A stretch of 64,000 bases of DNA from Bacillota bacterium (GTDB taxonomy: Bacteria; Bacillota; UBA4882; UBA8346): assembly GCA_029974635.1 (NCBI GenBank), contig JARKQY010000040.1, positions 1 through 64,000 of the forward strand, given 5' to 3'. Under the pieces are notes generated by a model. It was not told where the DNA came from. It was given only the letters and a program-made list of their open reading frames with translations, and searched no databases. The translations under genes and the position numbers were made by a program. Numbering within the stretch: the stretch's first letter is position 1; each line of letters starts with the position of its first letter. Shown here in pieces: positions 22,894-31,309 of this stretch.

Positions 22894-23829
22894 TCATCCT
22901 CCATAGTTTTCTTGAAATCGCTTGCTAAACTCTGCAATCGTATATTTATGCCCGGTTCCGCCTTCATGCTCTATGGCATATACCGAGGTTACACTGGCAT
23001 ATTGTCCCATTCGCTCCAGGGAGGTCCCTTCAAAATAACCTTTTAACAGACCAGCCCGGTAAGCATCCCCTGCACCGGTGGGATCCACAATTTGCGATTC
23101 CTTGGCCGCAGGCACATGCACTTGCCGCTCCTTAGCGGTTAATCGTGAACCTTTAGGTCCTAGGGTCTCCACTATTAATTCCACCGAATTTAAGATTTCC
23201 TCTTTGGTTAAGCCGGTTTTTTCAAGCATTAAACTGTATTCATACTCGTTAAACACAATAATTCTGGCCCCCAAAATTCCTCTTACCAAATCGGCCACCG
23301 GAAGCCGGGGCAGCTGCATCCCTGGATCAAATAAATAAGGGATCCCCAGTTCTTTGCATTCCAGAGCCCATTTTATCATGGCGGTAGGTTCGGTGGGAGC
23401 AATAATTACCATGGCAATATCATCTAAGGGGAGCGTTTTTATACTGAGTTCCGAATCTTTGGCCATTGCTCCTGGATAAAATTCGGTGATTTGATTATTC
23501 GCCAAATCGGTGGTAATAAAACATGAGGCCGTATAATCATCATTCAAAATCCGGATATAATCGACATTTACACCATTAATTTTTAACCAGTCACCGTAAT
23601 CCCGAAAATCCTGGCCTGCCGTTCCCAATATCAACGGCTGCATACCCACCAGCGCCAGATTGTAAGAAATATTAGGCGCCGTACCGCCGCGCATTTTCTT
23701 GAGACTTTGGACCAGGAAGCTTACATTCAACATATGTATTTTCTCGGGTAGAATCTGGTCTTTAAACATACCGGGAAAATCCATCAGATGATCATAGGCT
23801 ATCGAACCACAAACCAATATTTTTTTCAC
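22894..23829 (-). CDS. Adenosine kinase, PfkB family (AdoK-like)
   Basis: A 311-residue ribokinase-fold sugar or nucleoside kinase. Residues 8-40 ([15 protein letters not shown], then ILPEKIH and SFLVQSL) and the FYPGAM block near residue 122 closely resemble, from memory, the Mycobacterium tuberculosis-type adenosine kinase. The catalytic [12 protein letters not shown] lies near residue 247. The next gene, four bases away, is ahcY, which releases adenosine. Phosphorylating it to AMP would pull that reversible reaction forward, so context and sequence agree. The start is a GTG at 23829, with AAAGGGG seven bases upstream; an in-frame ATG at 23883 has no comparable site. Confidence 0.82.
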   Translation of the reverse strand: MKKILVCGSIAYDHLMDFPGMFKDQILPEKIHMLNVSFLVQSLKKMRGGTAPNISYNLALVGMQPLILGTAGQDFRDYGDWLKINGVNVDYIRILNDDYTASCFITTDLANNQITEFYPGAMAKDSELSIKTLPLDDIAMVIIAPTEPTAMIKWALECKELGIPYLFDPGMQLPRLPVADLVRGILGARIIVFNEYEYSLMLEKTGLTKEEILNSVELIVETLGPKGSRLTAKERQVHVPAAKESQIVDPTGAGDAYRAGLLKGYFEGTSLERMGQYASVTSVYAIEHEGGTGHKYTIAEFSKRFQENYGG

Positions 23830-23907
23830 CAGCAGTCCCCTTTCTATATAGCTATTCACCCTGAAATCAGGGCAACCAAGCAAGAAAAAACGGGTGGCCG
23901 TTTTACC

Positions 23908-23932
23908 TTAGAACATTTTCTAAGTAAGATTG
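23908..23932. promoter_or_regulatory. Palindrome shared with position 41155, possible operator
   Basis: CTTAGAA and TTCTAAG form an inverted repeat around a four-base centre (CATT), followed by TAAGA. A near-identical sequence lies upstream of the ACT-UPF0210 genes. This copy lies between the HTH-methyltransferase stop and the adenosine kinase start. Confidence 0.5.
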
Positions 23933-23938
23933 ATTCCT

Positions 23939-24757
23939 TTATTTCACGGCAATCAAAATAAACAACCTCCGCTTGTTTCCGTTTCTAACAAGATTTGGGC
24001 CTATTTCGGTTCCATGATTAACAATTTCCATCTGAACCTGACGAAACCCAGTCTTCTTAAAATCCGCTACAACTTGTTCGGGGTCAAATCCCGGCCAGAG
24101 ATCATGCATTTGAACCATTAGGTTGCGATCCGTATGCTCGCATAAATCAGCCAGAAATACGGTTCCACCAGGTTTTATCAACCGGTATATTTCCTGAATT
24201 ACCAATTTAGGCTGCTCAACATGATGCAAAAACATATTGGAACAAACAATGTCTGCACTTGAATCCGGTAGCGGCACATCAAGAGCGTCACTTTCAATGG
24301 CCTCAATATTTTTAATCCCTTCATTCCTAGCTTTACGCTGAAGCTCACGCAGCATCTCACCGGAATTGTCGATAGCGATTACTTTTTTTACCAATGGCGC
24401 CGTACATCTTGAAATATATCCGTCTCCGGCCCCCAAATCTATGAGAATCATGGATTTCTCGAGGATATCAAGTTCGGTAATTTTATTTTTTAAAGAATGA
24501 TCGTCGTACTTTTTACTTATCTCTTCCCATTTTGGGGCGACTTCATTAAAGAAATCCTTGGCCTCACCCTCACTGGCCGAATAAGTTTGCGAATCACCCG
24601 CCGCTAACCAAGCAATCAATGCTTGGCGGCTAAACCGCCATTCCCGGCCGATCTTCCGGCCGGGGACTTTTTCTTCTTTGAGGAGCTTGATAAAGGTTTT
24701 GATGCTGACCCCGAATAATTCGGCAGCTTCTTCCATGGTAAGAATCTCTTTGTCCAA
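23939..24757 (-). CDS. Excisionase-type HTH fused to SAM-dependent methyltransferase
   Basis: A 272-residue fusion protein. Residues 5-52 form an excisionase/MerR-like winged helix (LTMEEAAELFGVSIKTFIKL, then PGRKIGREWRFSRQALIAWL), a DNA-binding module. Residues 70-272 are a class I methyltransferase with the SAM site LIDLGAGDGYISR near residue 107, an acidic residue at the end of beta-2 (VIAIDNSGEML) and motif IV-like ADIVCSNMFLHH. It heads a run of genes that recycle S-adenosylhomocysteine to methionine. The inference is a regulator that senses SAM or SAH through its methyltransferase domain, rather than a metabolic enzyme. ArsR-methyltransferase fusions near methionine-cycle genes are a known precedent. 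GAGGGATTG precedes the ATG. Confidence 0.8.
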   Translation of the reverse strand: MDKEILTMEEAAELFGVSIKTFIKLLKEEKVPGRKIGREWRFSRQALIAWLAAGDSQTYSASEGEAKDFFNEVAPKWEEISKKYDDHSLKNKITELDILEKSMILIDLGAGDGYISRCTAPLVKKVIAIDNSGEMLRELQRKARNEGIKNIEAIESDALDVPLPDSSADIVCSNMFLHHVEQPKLVIQEIYRLIKPGGTVFLADLCEHTDRNLMVQMHDLWPGFDPEQVVADFKKTGFRQVQMEIVNHGTEIGPNLVRNGNKRRLFILIAVK

Positions 24758-24955
24758 AACAATCCCTCGAGGATCTTGATAGTATTTTTCAAATTAATTA
24801 TATTACACTTAAGGTAAATTATCAACAGTTAAATTGTATTTATCTACATCTAATTTAATTGTTTATCCATAAACGATGGATTATTGCTGACGCTCTGCAG
24901 AATAATGAAGGATTTCCCCCATTCTGGCCGAAAAAAGATATAAGGAGGCATTTTC

Positions 24956-26530
24956 ATGCGCAAAATTTATCTTGCCCTCTTTCTCGTAGTTACTGCTTGT
25001 TTGGTGGTGCTTATTTTATTTTTGGCAACCCGCAACAATCAACCCGGTATTACCCAGGTTAAAAAAGATGGGAAAGTCATCACCATCAAGTGGTTCCGGG
25101 TAGGATTGCCGGAGTTTCAAGATAATGACCCGATATTAACGGCAATCCAGACGAAGACCGGCATTAAGTTAAAGTTTATCAACGCTCCATGGGATGGATG
25201 GCTTGACAAGATCAATTTATTGATCACTACCGGGGAAGAAGTCGATTTGGTGATGTTGCCTTATGATGCAGTCCCTTATCAAGCTTGGGCCGAGGAAGGA
25301 TTAATCATTGACTGGGCTAAATATGTTACCAAATCAAAGCATCCTTATTTATATTCCTTAATTCACTCTGAGCGCGGGCGAGATTTTTGGGTCGGGGGAA
25401 AAGCCGTTTTAATTCCACAAATTACTGCCGCCGGAACATGGGGGTTAATGATCCGCAAGGACTGGCTGGATCGATTGAAACTGCCGGTTCCCAAAACCAT
25501 TACGGAATTCCGGGAGACATTACGGGCTTTTCGGGATCGTGATCCGGACGGCAACTTTAAAAACGACACCGCCGGGCTTTACGCCGGGTTTGAAGAAGGT
25601 CCCGGCGGGGTAAATCTCATAATGGTCAGCCCTTTTATGCATGCCTACGGCGGAATTGTAGGACCCCATCTTTATCTCCAGGACAATAAAGAATTTTATT
25701 ATGAACCCGAAATTAGTGATTCCCAGCGTGAGGCCTATCGACAGTTACGGCAAATGTACCGGGAAGGTTTAATTAATCAAGATGCCTTCCGGGTGACTCA
25801 AAAACAAGCGAAAGATAAATTTCTTTCCGGGACTGTCGGAATGACCATGTACGATAATTCACCTTTCTTTATTATGCAAGAAATGAACGATAAAAAAGCC
25901 CGGGTAATCCAAATCGCACCTCCCATCGGACCGGGGGGAAAACGGGGATTTCGCGGCGCTCCGCGGCAGTCCTGGCTTGGAGCGGTAATTCCCAAAAGCT
26001 GTCGCAATCCACAAAAAGCAGTGGATATCTTTGAATTTATGGCTTCAGAAGAAGGCAGGCGCTTGGTCAGATTAGGCGTTAAAGGAGTGCACTATCATCA
26101 AAAGGGGGAGCGAATCGCTTTTAATCCTCAAATATTTTATAAGTGGTACGGAACACATGAATTCCCTGCCAGTTGGGGGTTGACCTATTCTGGGATTGAC
26201 TTTATCAACACCATCAAATATCCTGATTTTGAAGACGCCCTTAAGCGGCCGGTTTATTGGAAAACAGGGGATCCAACCCTGGAGTCCTACGGGGAATTTG
26301 CCATGTTTAACCGTGAGTTTGTAACAACTTCTCCGGTGGAGATTAATAAGATTCCAGGAATATCTTCGTTGACCAGTCAGGTTTCCACGGCCTTGTCCAA
26401 CTGGAGAGCCAAATTCTTACTAGATCACGATATTGATATTGATGCGGTATGGGATAATTATGTAAATGATATTAAACGGAGCGGAGTGGCGGAAATTATG
26501 CGGTTACTCAACGCAAGTACCGGAAGATGA
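24956..26530 (+). CDS. Membrane-anchored extracellular solute-binding protein (family 1-like)
   Basis: A 524-residue exported protein with one N-terminal hydrophobic segment (residues 4-25), probably an uncleaved anchor or signal. The rest resembles the large carbohydrate-binding proteins of the LplA/YtcQ type: WLDKINLLITTGEEVDLVML near residue 82, MIRKDWLDRLKLPVPKTI near residue 164, then an EF-hand-like DRDPDGNFKNDTAG near residue 193 that may bind calcium. AAGGAGG precedes the ATG. No transport permease or ATPase adjoins it. Its stop codon overlaps the start of a sensor kinase gene (ATGA), which suggests that it delivers a ligand signal to that kinase. Confidence 0.85.
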   Translation: MRKIYLALFLVVTACLVVLILFLATRNNQPGITQVKKDGKVITIKWFRVGLPEFQDNDPILTAIQTKTGIKLKFINAPWDGWLDKINLLITTGEEVDLVMLPYDAVPYQAWAEEGLIIDWAKYVTKSKHPYLYSLIHSERGRDFWVGGKAVLIPQITAAGTWGLMIRKDWLDRLKLPVPKTITEFRETLRAFRDRDPDGNFKNDTAGLYAGFEEGPGGVNLIMVSPFMHAYGGIVGPHLYLQDNKEFYYEPEISDSQREAYRQLRQMYREGLINQDAFRVTQKQAKDKFLSGTVGMTMYDNSPFFIMQEMNDKKARVIQIAPPIGPGGKRGFRGAPRQSWLGAVIPKSCRNPQKAVDIFEFMASEEGRRLVRLGVKGVHYHQKGERIAFNPQIFYKWYGTHEFPASWGLTYSGIDFINTIKYPDFEDALKRPVYWKTGDPTLESYGEFAMFNREFVTTSPVEINKIPGISSLTSQVSTALSNWRAKFLLDHDIDIDAVWDNYVNDIKRSGVAEIMRLLNASTGR

Positions 26531-29355
26531 AGCTGGCTTTGAGCAGGTTCATCAAACAAAAGTTCCCCCGCAATTGGTTCAGGGTTCAAAGCGTGCACGG
26601 AAAGATCTCCGTGCTGTTATTGGCAATTATGCTGACTATTTTTGGAACGGTGGGAACCTTTGTTTATTTAACGGTTAGTTCGGTCATTAAAAATAAAATT
26701 ATTGAATCTGAAACGTTATATATGGACGAGGTTGCAGAGAGTCTTGAAGACAATCTGCTACGCAATATTTATACTCTAGAACTTTTATTTGACAATGACG
26801 ATGTCCGTTCCACGCTGCAATCTCCGCAATCCCAATTCAGTTATTTCCAAACCAGATCACTAAGTAATATATTCGCCCGTTTTCTGGAGTTTAATAAAAA
26901 TATCAGCAGCGTGGTTATATCTAACGGCTCCGACAATTTTATTTACCCCCGAGATAAAGATAATATTGATATTGGCCGGTTGCAACAGACGGTATCGCTG
27001 CGAAAAGGCCGTCCCGATGCCACTAATATCAACTTTATCTCCGATATTACGGTTTATAACCCCGGCCGGCGCAGTGGGGGCGAGCTAAAAATTGCCACTA
27101 TCAAACCGTATCAAAACGGATTTTTAGTGATTGTTCAAAATGATGCCTTTCCAGATTCAAACCCTAACTATCACTTTTTTTTGCTGGATGAACCAAACCG
27201 CCAAATCCTATTCCAGCACCCCCCTGGCAAACAACTTACCCGTTTTACCAATAAGGAACTCCACCAGTTGATTTTGGAGCGCCGGTCCGGGCAGAACCAT
27301 ACCGGCGCAAATACGGTCTACATATATAAAAAATATTTACGCCACTTGGCGCTGAATTTTGTCTGCATCATACCGATGGATAAAATCGAAAGTGAACTTA
27401 ATTCCATCGCCCGCTTTATTGTGTTGACTTTTTTCTTCGGTTTACTTATATTTTGGGTAATTAATATCTTTGTTTCTCAGGAAGTCATTAAACCTCTTAA
27501 GAAGCTAAGACGTTTAATTGATGCCCTAAATTTGAATTCGAAGCATACCGGAGTCTTTTTTCAAAAAGATAAAAGCTTTTTTTCAAGACTCTTCCATAAG
27601 CTGGATTTTAAAAAAAAGATTTATTGGATGTTTAGCGTTTGTACTATCTTCCCGTTCATACTCATCACGATTTTTATTTACAACCGGACCACCCGGATTA
27701 TTTTAGATCGGATTAATGCCAATGTAATTCAAGCGGTAAATATTTCGGCAGCCAGAATCAACGACTTGACAGATACTTATCAACGGAAAATACGTTATTT
27801 GATCATCAAACCGGAGCTGCAAGAATATTTAACCGGTGCGAAATACGACGACCCGTATCAAATTTCCCGGATTCAACGTATTATTGGCGATACGCTGATA
27901 AACAACCGGATTGCCAATTCCGGCGTCGTAAATGTCAATCTTTACGATAAGAATCAATATTTAATTTACAGTTACCTGACGAATCACCCTGAAAAAGAGG
28001 CGAAACATGAACTCATAAGAGTAGCTAAAAGTTACGGCCGTCCTATTTGGACCAGTGCCCGGTGGAACAGTTTGGGACAAAATACCTATAGTGTTTCTTG
28101 GGAGATCCGGGGTTATCGTATCGGTAAGGAAAATGGCCGCAGGATTGGATATATAACGGTGATTTTAGATTTGAACGCCATTGAAAATCTTTTTAATACC
28201 AGCTTAAAAGGCCGGCTGGGAAATAATCTATACATCGTCGATGATGAGGGCCAACTGGTCTATGGAACCGGACGCGGTCAAGAAACCGTTGTGAATAAAA
28301 ATGCTTACCGGCCGATTCGTTTCGGGGAGCACCTCTATTATTCCAGTAAAGATGGCAAAACCTTTATGTATACCGCATCAATCGGTAATACCAGCTGGCG
28401 GATATTGGTCCCGGTATCTAAAGGTGATATTTTCAATGATACGCACCAATTGTTTTTAAATATATTGTATCTCCTGGTCTTTTGCATTATTGCCATTCAC
28501 TACATCTCCCAAAAAATTGCCCAGTTATTGGTAACCCGGCTGGCCCGGCTGGAACAAGTGATCAACGATGCCGAAGCCGGTGATCTTTCAAAGCGGTATC
28601 AAGACGGTACGGGTGATGAAATAGAGCGGCTGGGTGAAAGCTTCAACCAAATGTTGCTCCGGATTGACGCTTTAATCCAGGAAGTAGCCGCAGCCCGGAT
28701 CAAGGAAAAGGAGATGGAAGCCCAAAAAAACCTGGCCGAATTAAAATCGCTGCACGCTCAGATTAATCCTCATTTTTTATATAACACTCTGGAATCCATT
28801 AACTCTTTGGCCTTAATAAAAGGTGCGAATGAGATCAGCCGGATGGCGGTGGCATTAGCCAATATGTTCCGGTTTTCCATCAAAAAAGGCGGGGAATTTG
28901 TCAAGTTTAGGGATGAACTGGATCATGTCGAAAACTATTTGAAAATCCAAAAGATAAGATATATAGAGCTATTCGATTACATCATTGAAATCGACCCCGC
29001 AATTTATCAATTTTCCTGTCCCAAATTAATTTTACAACCGATTGTTGAAAATGCAATTTACCACGGGATCGAAGACTCGGATAAAGCAGGAAAACTTGTA
29101 ATAACTGGAATGATACATGATGGTAGGATTAAAATCATTATTTTCGATAATGGAGTGGGGATTGATCCGGCAAAACTAGCGGAAATAAATTGGAGCCTGG
29201 ATAATGATATGGAGAACACCCGAAATGATAGTATCGGTTTGGCTAATGTCAATAAACGCATCAAGCTTTATTACGGAAATGATTTCGGGCTCAAAGTATC
29301 TAGTATCAAGGGCACAGAAACAACGGTTGAAATCAACTTGCCTTGCCAGCGCTAA
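26527..29355 (+). CDS. YesM/LytS-type sensor histidine kinase with two tandem sensory modules
   Basis: A 942-residue membrane kinase, far longer than the usual 580-600 of its family. TM1 is near residues 26-52, an extracytoplasmic region runs to about 294, and TM2 is 295-318. A short cytoplasmic stretch (VIKPLKKLRRL) is followed by TM3 (362-388), a second extracytoplasmic domain to about 640 and TM4 (641-660). HAMP follows (about 665-720), then the His_kinase H-box INPHFLYNTLESINSL with His749, and HATPase_c with PIVENAIYHGI and DNGVGID. The two halves look like a repeated TM-sensor-TM unit. The start ATG overlaps the binding protein's stop by four bases. The response regulator follows 100 bases later. 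Confidence 0.92.
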   Translation: MKLALSRFIKQKFPRNWFRVQSVHGKISVLLLAIMLTIFGTVGTFVYLTVSSVIKNKIIESETLYMDEVAESLEDNLLRNIYTLELLFDNDDVRSTLQSPQSQFSYFQTRSLSNIFARFLEFNKNISSVVISNGSDNFIYPRDKDNIDIGRLQQTVSLRKGRPDATNINFISDITVYNPGRRSGGELKIATIKPYQNGFLVIVQNDAFPDSNPNYHFFLLDEPNRQILFQHPPGKQLTRFTNKELHQLILERRSGQNHTGANTVYIYKKYLRHLALNFVCIIPMDKIESELNSIARFIVLTFFFGLLIFWVINIFVSQEVIKPLKKLRRLIDALNLNSKHTGVFFQKDKSFFSRLFHKLDFKKKIYWMFSVCTIFPFILITIFIYNRTTRIILDRINANVIQAVNISAARINDLTDTYQRKIRYLIIKPELQEYLTGAKYDDPYQISRIQRIIGDTLINNRIANSGVVNVNLYDKNQYLIYSYLTNHPEKEAKHELIRVAKSYGRPIWTSARWNSLGQNTYSVSWEIRGYRIGKENGRRIGYITVILDLNAIENLFNTSLKGRLGNNLYIVDDEGQLVYGTGRGQETVVNKNAYRPIRFGEHLYYSSKDGKTFMYTASIGNTSWRILVPVSKGDIFNDTHQLFLNILYLLVFCIIAIHYISQKIAQLLVTRLARLEQVINDAEAGDLSKRYQDGTGDEIERLGESFNQMLLRIDALIQEVAAARIKEKEMEAQKNLAELKSLHAQINPHFLYNTLESINSLALIKGANEISRMAVALANMFRFSIKKGGEFVKFRDELDHVENYLKIQKIRYIELFDYIIEIDPAIYQFSCPKLILQPIVENAIYHGIEDSDKAGKLVITGMIHDGRIKIIIFDNGVGIDPAKLAEINWSLDNDMENTRNDSIGLANVNKRIKLYYGNDFGLKVSSIKGTETTVEINLPCQR

Positions 29356-29457
29356 ATCTAAGTTTTTATTATTGCCCTGTCATAAAGAGCCAATCAATAA
29401 ATAATTATTTCACCGAACATTTCCAGCTTGTCCGGATTGAAAAAGGAGGGGGTAAAA

Positions 29458-31089
29458 TTGTACGCGGTGATGATTGTAGACGATGAGGCTATTATCCGGC
29501 AAGGATTGAGGCATGTGGTAGACTGGGAGCAACTCGGGTTTAAGATTACCATGGAAGCGAAAAACGGCCGGGACGCCCTTGCCAGATTGGCCGAAAATTC
29601 GGTTGATCTAATAATTACCGACATTAAAATGCCTAAGATGGATGGAATCGAATTATTGCGGGAAATCCGAAACCAATATTCCAACTTGTGCGTTATTTTT
29701 TTGAGCGGTTTTGATGAGTTCTCCTTCGCCCGGCAGGGAATCGTGTTAGGCGCTTTCGACTATATTTTAAAACCGATGGAACCCGGCAAAATAATGGAAG
29801 TGTTACAACGGGCCTATAATTTTTTGGAAAGAGAAAAGCAGCATCAAGAGGAACAAAACCGTTTACTCACAAAATTAGATTTACATATTGCCATCTCCCG
29901 GGAAAAAATTTTAGCCAACCTCCTTTGTGGCAAAGATTTGCCAATACTCAAACTGGAAGATTTATGCCGCGAATACCGGATCAACCTGCGAAATGCTCCA
30001 GTCCAGGTAGCCATTGTGGAAATTGATGATTTCGATATTAATGGTGAGGAATGGCTTACTAACGGTCTTGACGAGCTACTAGTCAGAGAATTGAAGCTGG
30101 AACTGGAGAACCTTTTAGGTGGCAATTCTGAAATTACGGTTCTAATTACGGAAGGCGATTTTGGCAGTTTGGATGTGATGATTCAACCGGAGAACGAGTC
30201 TGCATCAATTGATATCTGTGCGTTGTCAGCGGAATTATTTGATAAATTTTTAAAAGAGATCAACCGGAGTAAAAGTATCCGGATTACCATCGGGATAGGC
30301 AATGTGTACTCCCGGATCGACCAGATTCATCTTAGTTATATTGATGCCAAGGATGCACTGCGCCACAAATATGTATTAGGCGGAAACACAATTATCCATA
30401 GCAACCAATTTCGCTTGCCTCCCAGGCAAGGCTTTATTTATCCGGTGGAGAGAGAACGTTTGCTGTTATCATACATCATTTTAGGAGATGATCGTTCTCT
30501 GGAGGTCGCGGCAGATCTTTTTGCGGAAGTTGTGGAAGGTGAAAACAACGATCTTTATAAAGCTAGTGTAACACTTACTCAAACTGTCCGCAACATTATT
30601 CGCGACATCCAGGAACAGTTCCCTTTTCTAGGTAAAATCTATGACACCCAAAAATGGACCAAATTTCAATTTACCAACGATAAAAATATTGACAACATCC
30701 GCGAACACTTTACCAACATAATAAAAGAACTTTTAGGTACGATAAAAGAGTACAAACTAAATCAACGCAGCTCTATTATCAATAAAGCCTGCGAGTATGT
30801 TATGAACCATTTAGAAAAAGAAATTGCACTACGTTCCATCTCTGAATATCTGGGGATCAGCAAGAACTATTTCTGTTCGCTTTTTAAGCAGGAAACCGGT
30901 GAAAACTTTTTAGATTATGTTACACGGTTAAAGATGGAGCGGGCCAAAATTCTGATTCGCGAAGGAAATTATAAAGCATATGAAGTCTGTGAAATGCTGG
31001 GATATAGTGAAACCGCATATTTTGGAAGACTTTTTAAAAAACATACCGGGTATAATCTTTCCGAATACCGTAAATATGCATCGGATTAG
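29458..31089 (+). CDS. AraC-family response regulator (YesN-type)
   Basis: A 543-residue two-component regulator. Residues 1-125 are a receiver domain (AVMIVDDEAIIRQGL, then the phospho-acceptor Asp in LIITDIKMPKMDG, and LKPMEPG with the conserved Lys). A central region of unassigned function follows, and residues 440-543 hold two AraC helix-turn-helix motifs (ISEYLGISKNYFCSLFKQ and VCEMLGYSETAYFGRLFK). I use the TTG at 29458, preceded by AAAAGGAGGGGG; the frame extends ten codons further upstream without a site. The partner is the sensor kinase just upstream. The likely target is the glucanase gene 220 bases downstream. Confidence 0.92.
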   Translation: MYAVMIVDDEAIIRQGLRHVVDWEQLGFKITMEAKNGRDALARLAENSVDLIITDIKMPKMDGIELLREIRNQYSNLCVIFLSGFDEFSFARQGIVLGAFDYILKPMEPGKIMEVLQRAYNFLEREKQHQEEQNRLLTKLDLHIAISREKILANLLCGKDLPILKLEDLCREYRINLRNAPVQVAIVEIDDFDINGEEWLTNGLDELLVRELKLELENLLGGNSEITVLITEGDFGSLDVMIQPENESASIDICALSAELFDKFLKEINRSKSIRITIGIGNVYSRIDQIHLSYIDAKDALRHKYVLGGNTIIHSNQFRLPPRQGFIYPVERERLLLSYIILGDDRSLEVAADLFAEVVEGENNDLYKASVTLTQTVRNIIRDIQEQFPFLGKIYDTQKWTKFQFTNDKNIDNIREHFTNIIKELLGTIKEYKLNQRSSIINKACEYVMNHLEKEIALRSISEYLGISKNYFCSLFKQETGENFLDYVTRLKMERAKILIREGNYKAYEVCEMLGYSETAYFGRLFKKHTGYNLSEYRKYASD

Positions 31090-31138
31090 TATGAAAAATT
31101 TGTTATAAATTGTTAGTTATTTGCGAATACACCATTTA

Positions 31139-31168
31139 CAATTACTGCCATTTTGGCAGTAATTTTTT
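31139..31168 (+). terminator. Rho-independent terminator after the response regulator
   Basis: AATTACTGCC pairs with GGCAGTAATT across a short loop and is followed by T residues. It separates the sensing operon from the glucanase gene, which therefore has its own promoter. Confidence 0.85.
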
Positions 31169-31200
31169 GCAACAAAATCGTAACATTTTCCTATTCTCCC

Positions 31201-31227
31201 TTTACAGTGAATAGTTTATCCTATAAT
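31201..31227 (+). promoter_or_regulatory. Candidate promoter for the GH81 gene
   Basis: A perfect TATAAT (31222-31227) is preceded by TTTACA (31201-31206), but the spacing is 15 bases, shorter than usual. A weak -35 with non-ideal spacing fits a promoter needing an AraC-type activator. Confidence 0.4.
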
Positions 31228-31309
31228 TAGATAGAATATGCGACACTTATTTAGGGGGGATGGCCGGAAAAATTAGAGTTTTAATATTGATTTAGGAGGA
31301 GAGAGAGTC

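Noticed and set aside
21587-24938. S-box (SAM) riboswitch for the methionine-cycle genes
   Set aside because: No match to the conserved S-box stems or a leader terminator was seen in the gaps before ahcY, the kinase or the fusion gene.
24956-26530. Binding protein of an ABC sugar importer
   Set aside because: No permease or ATPase gene adjoins it on either side, and its stop codon overlaps a sensor kinase gene.
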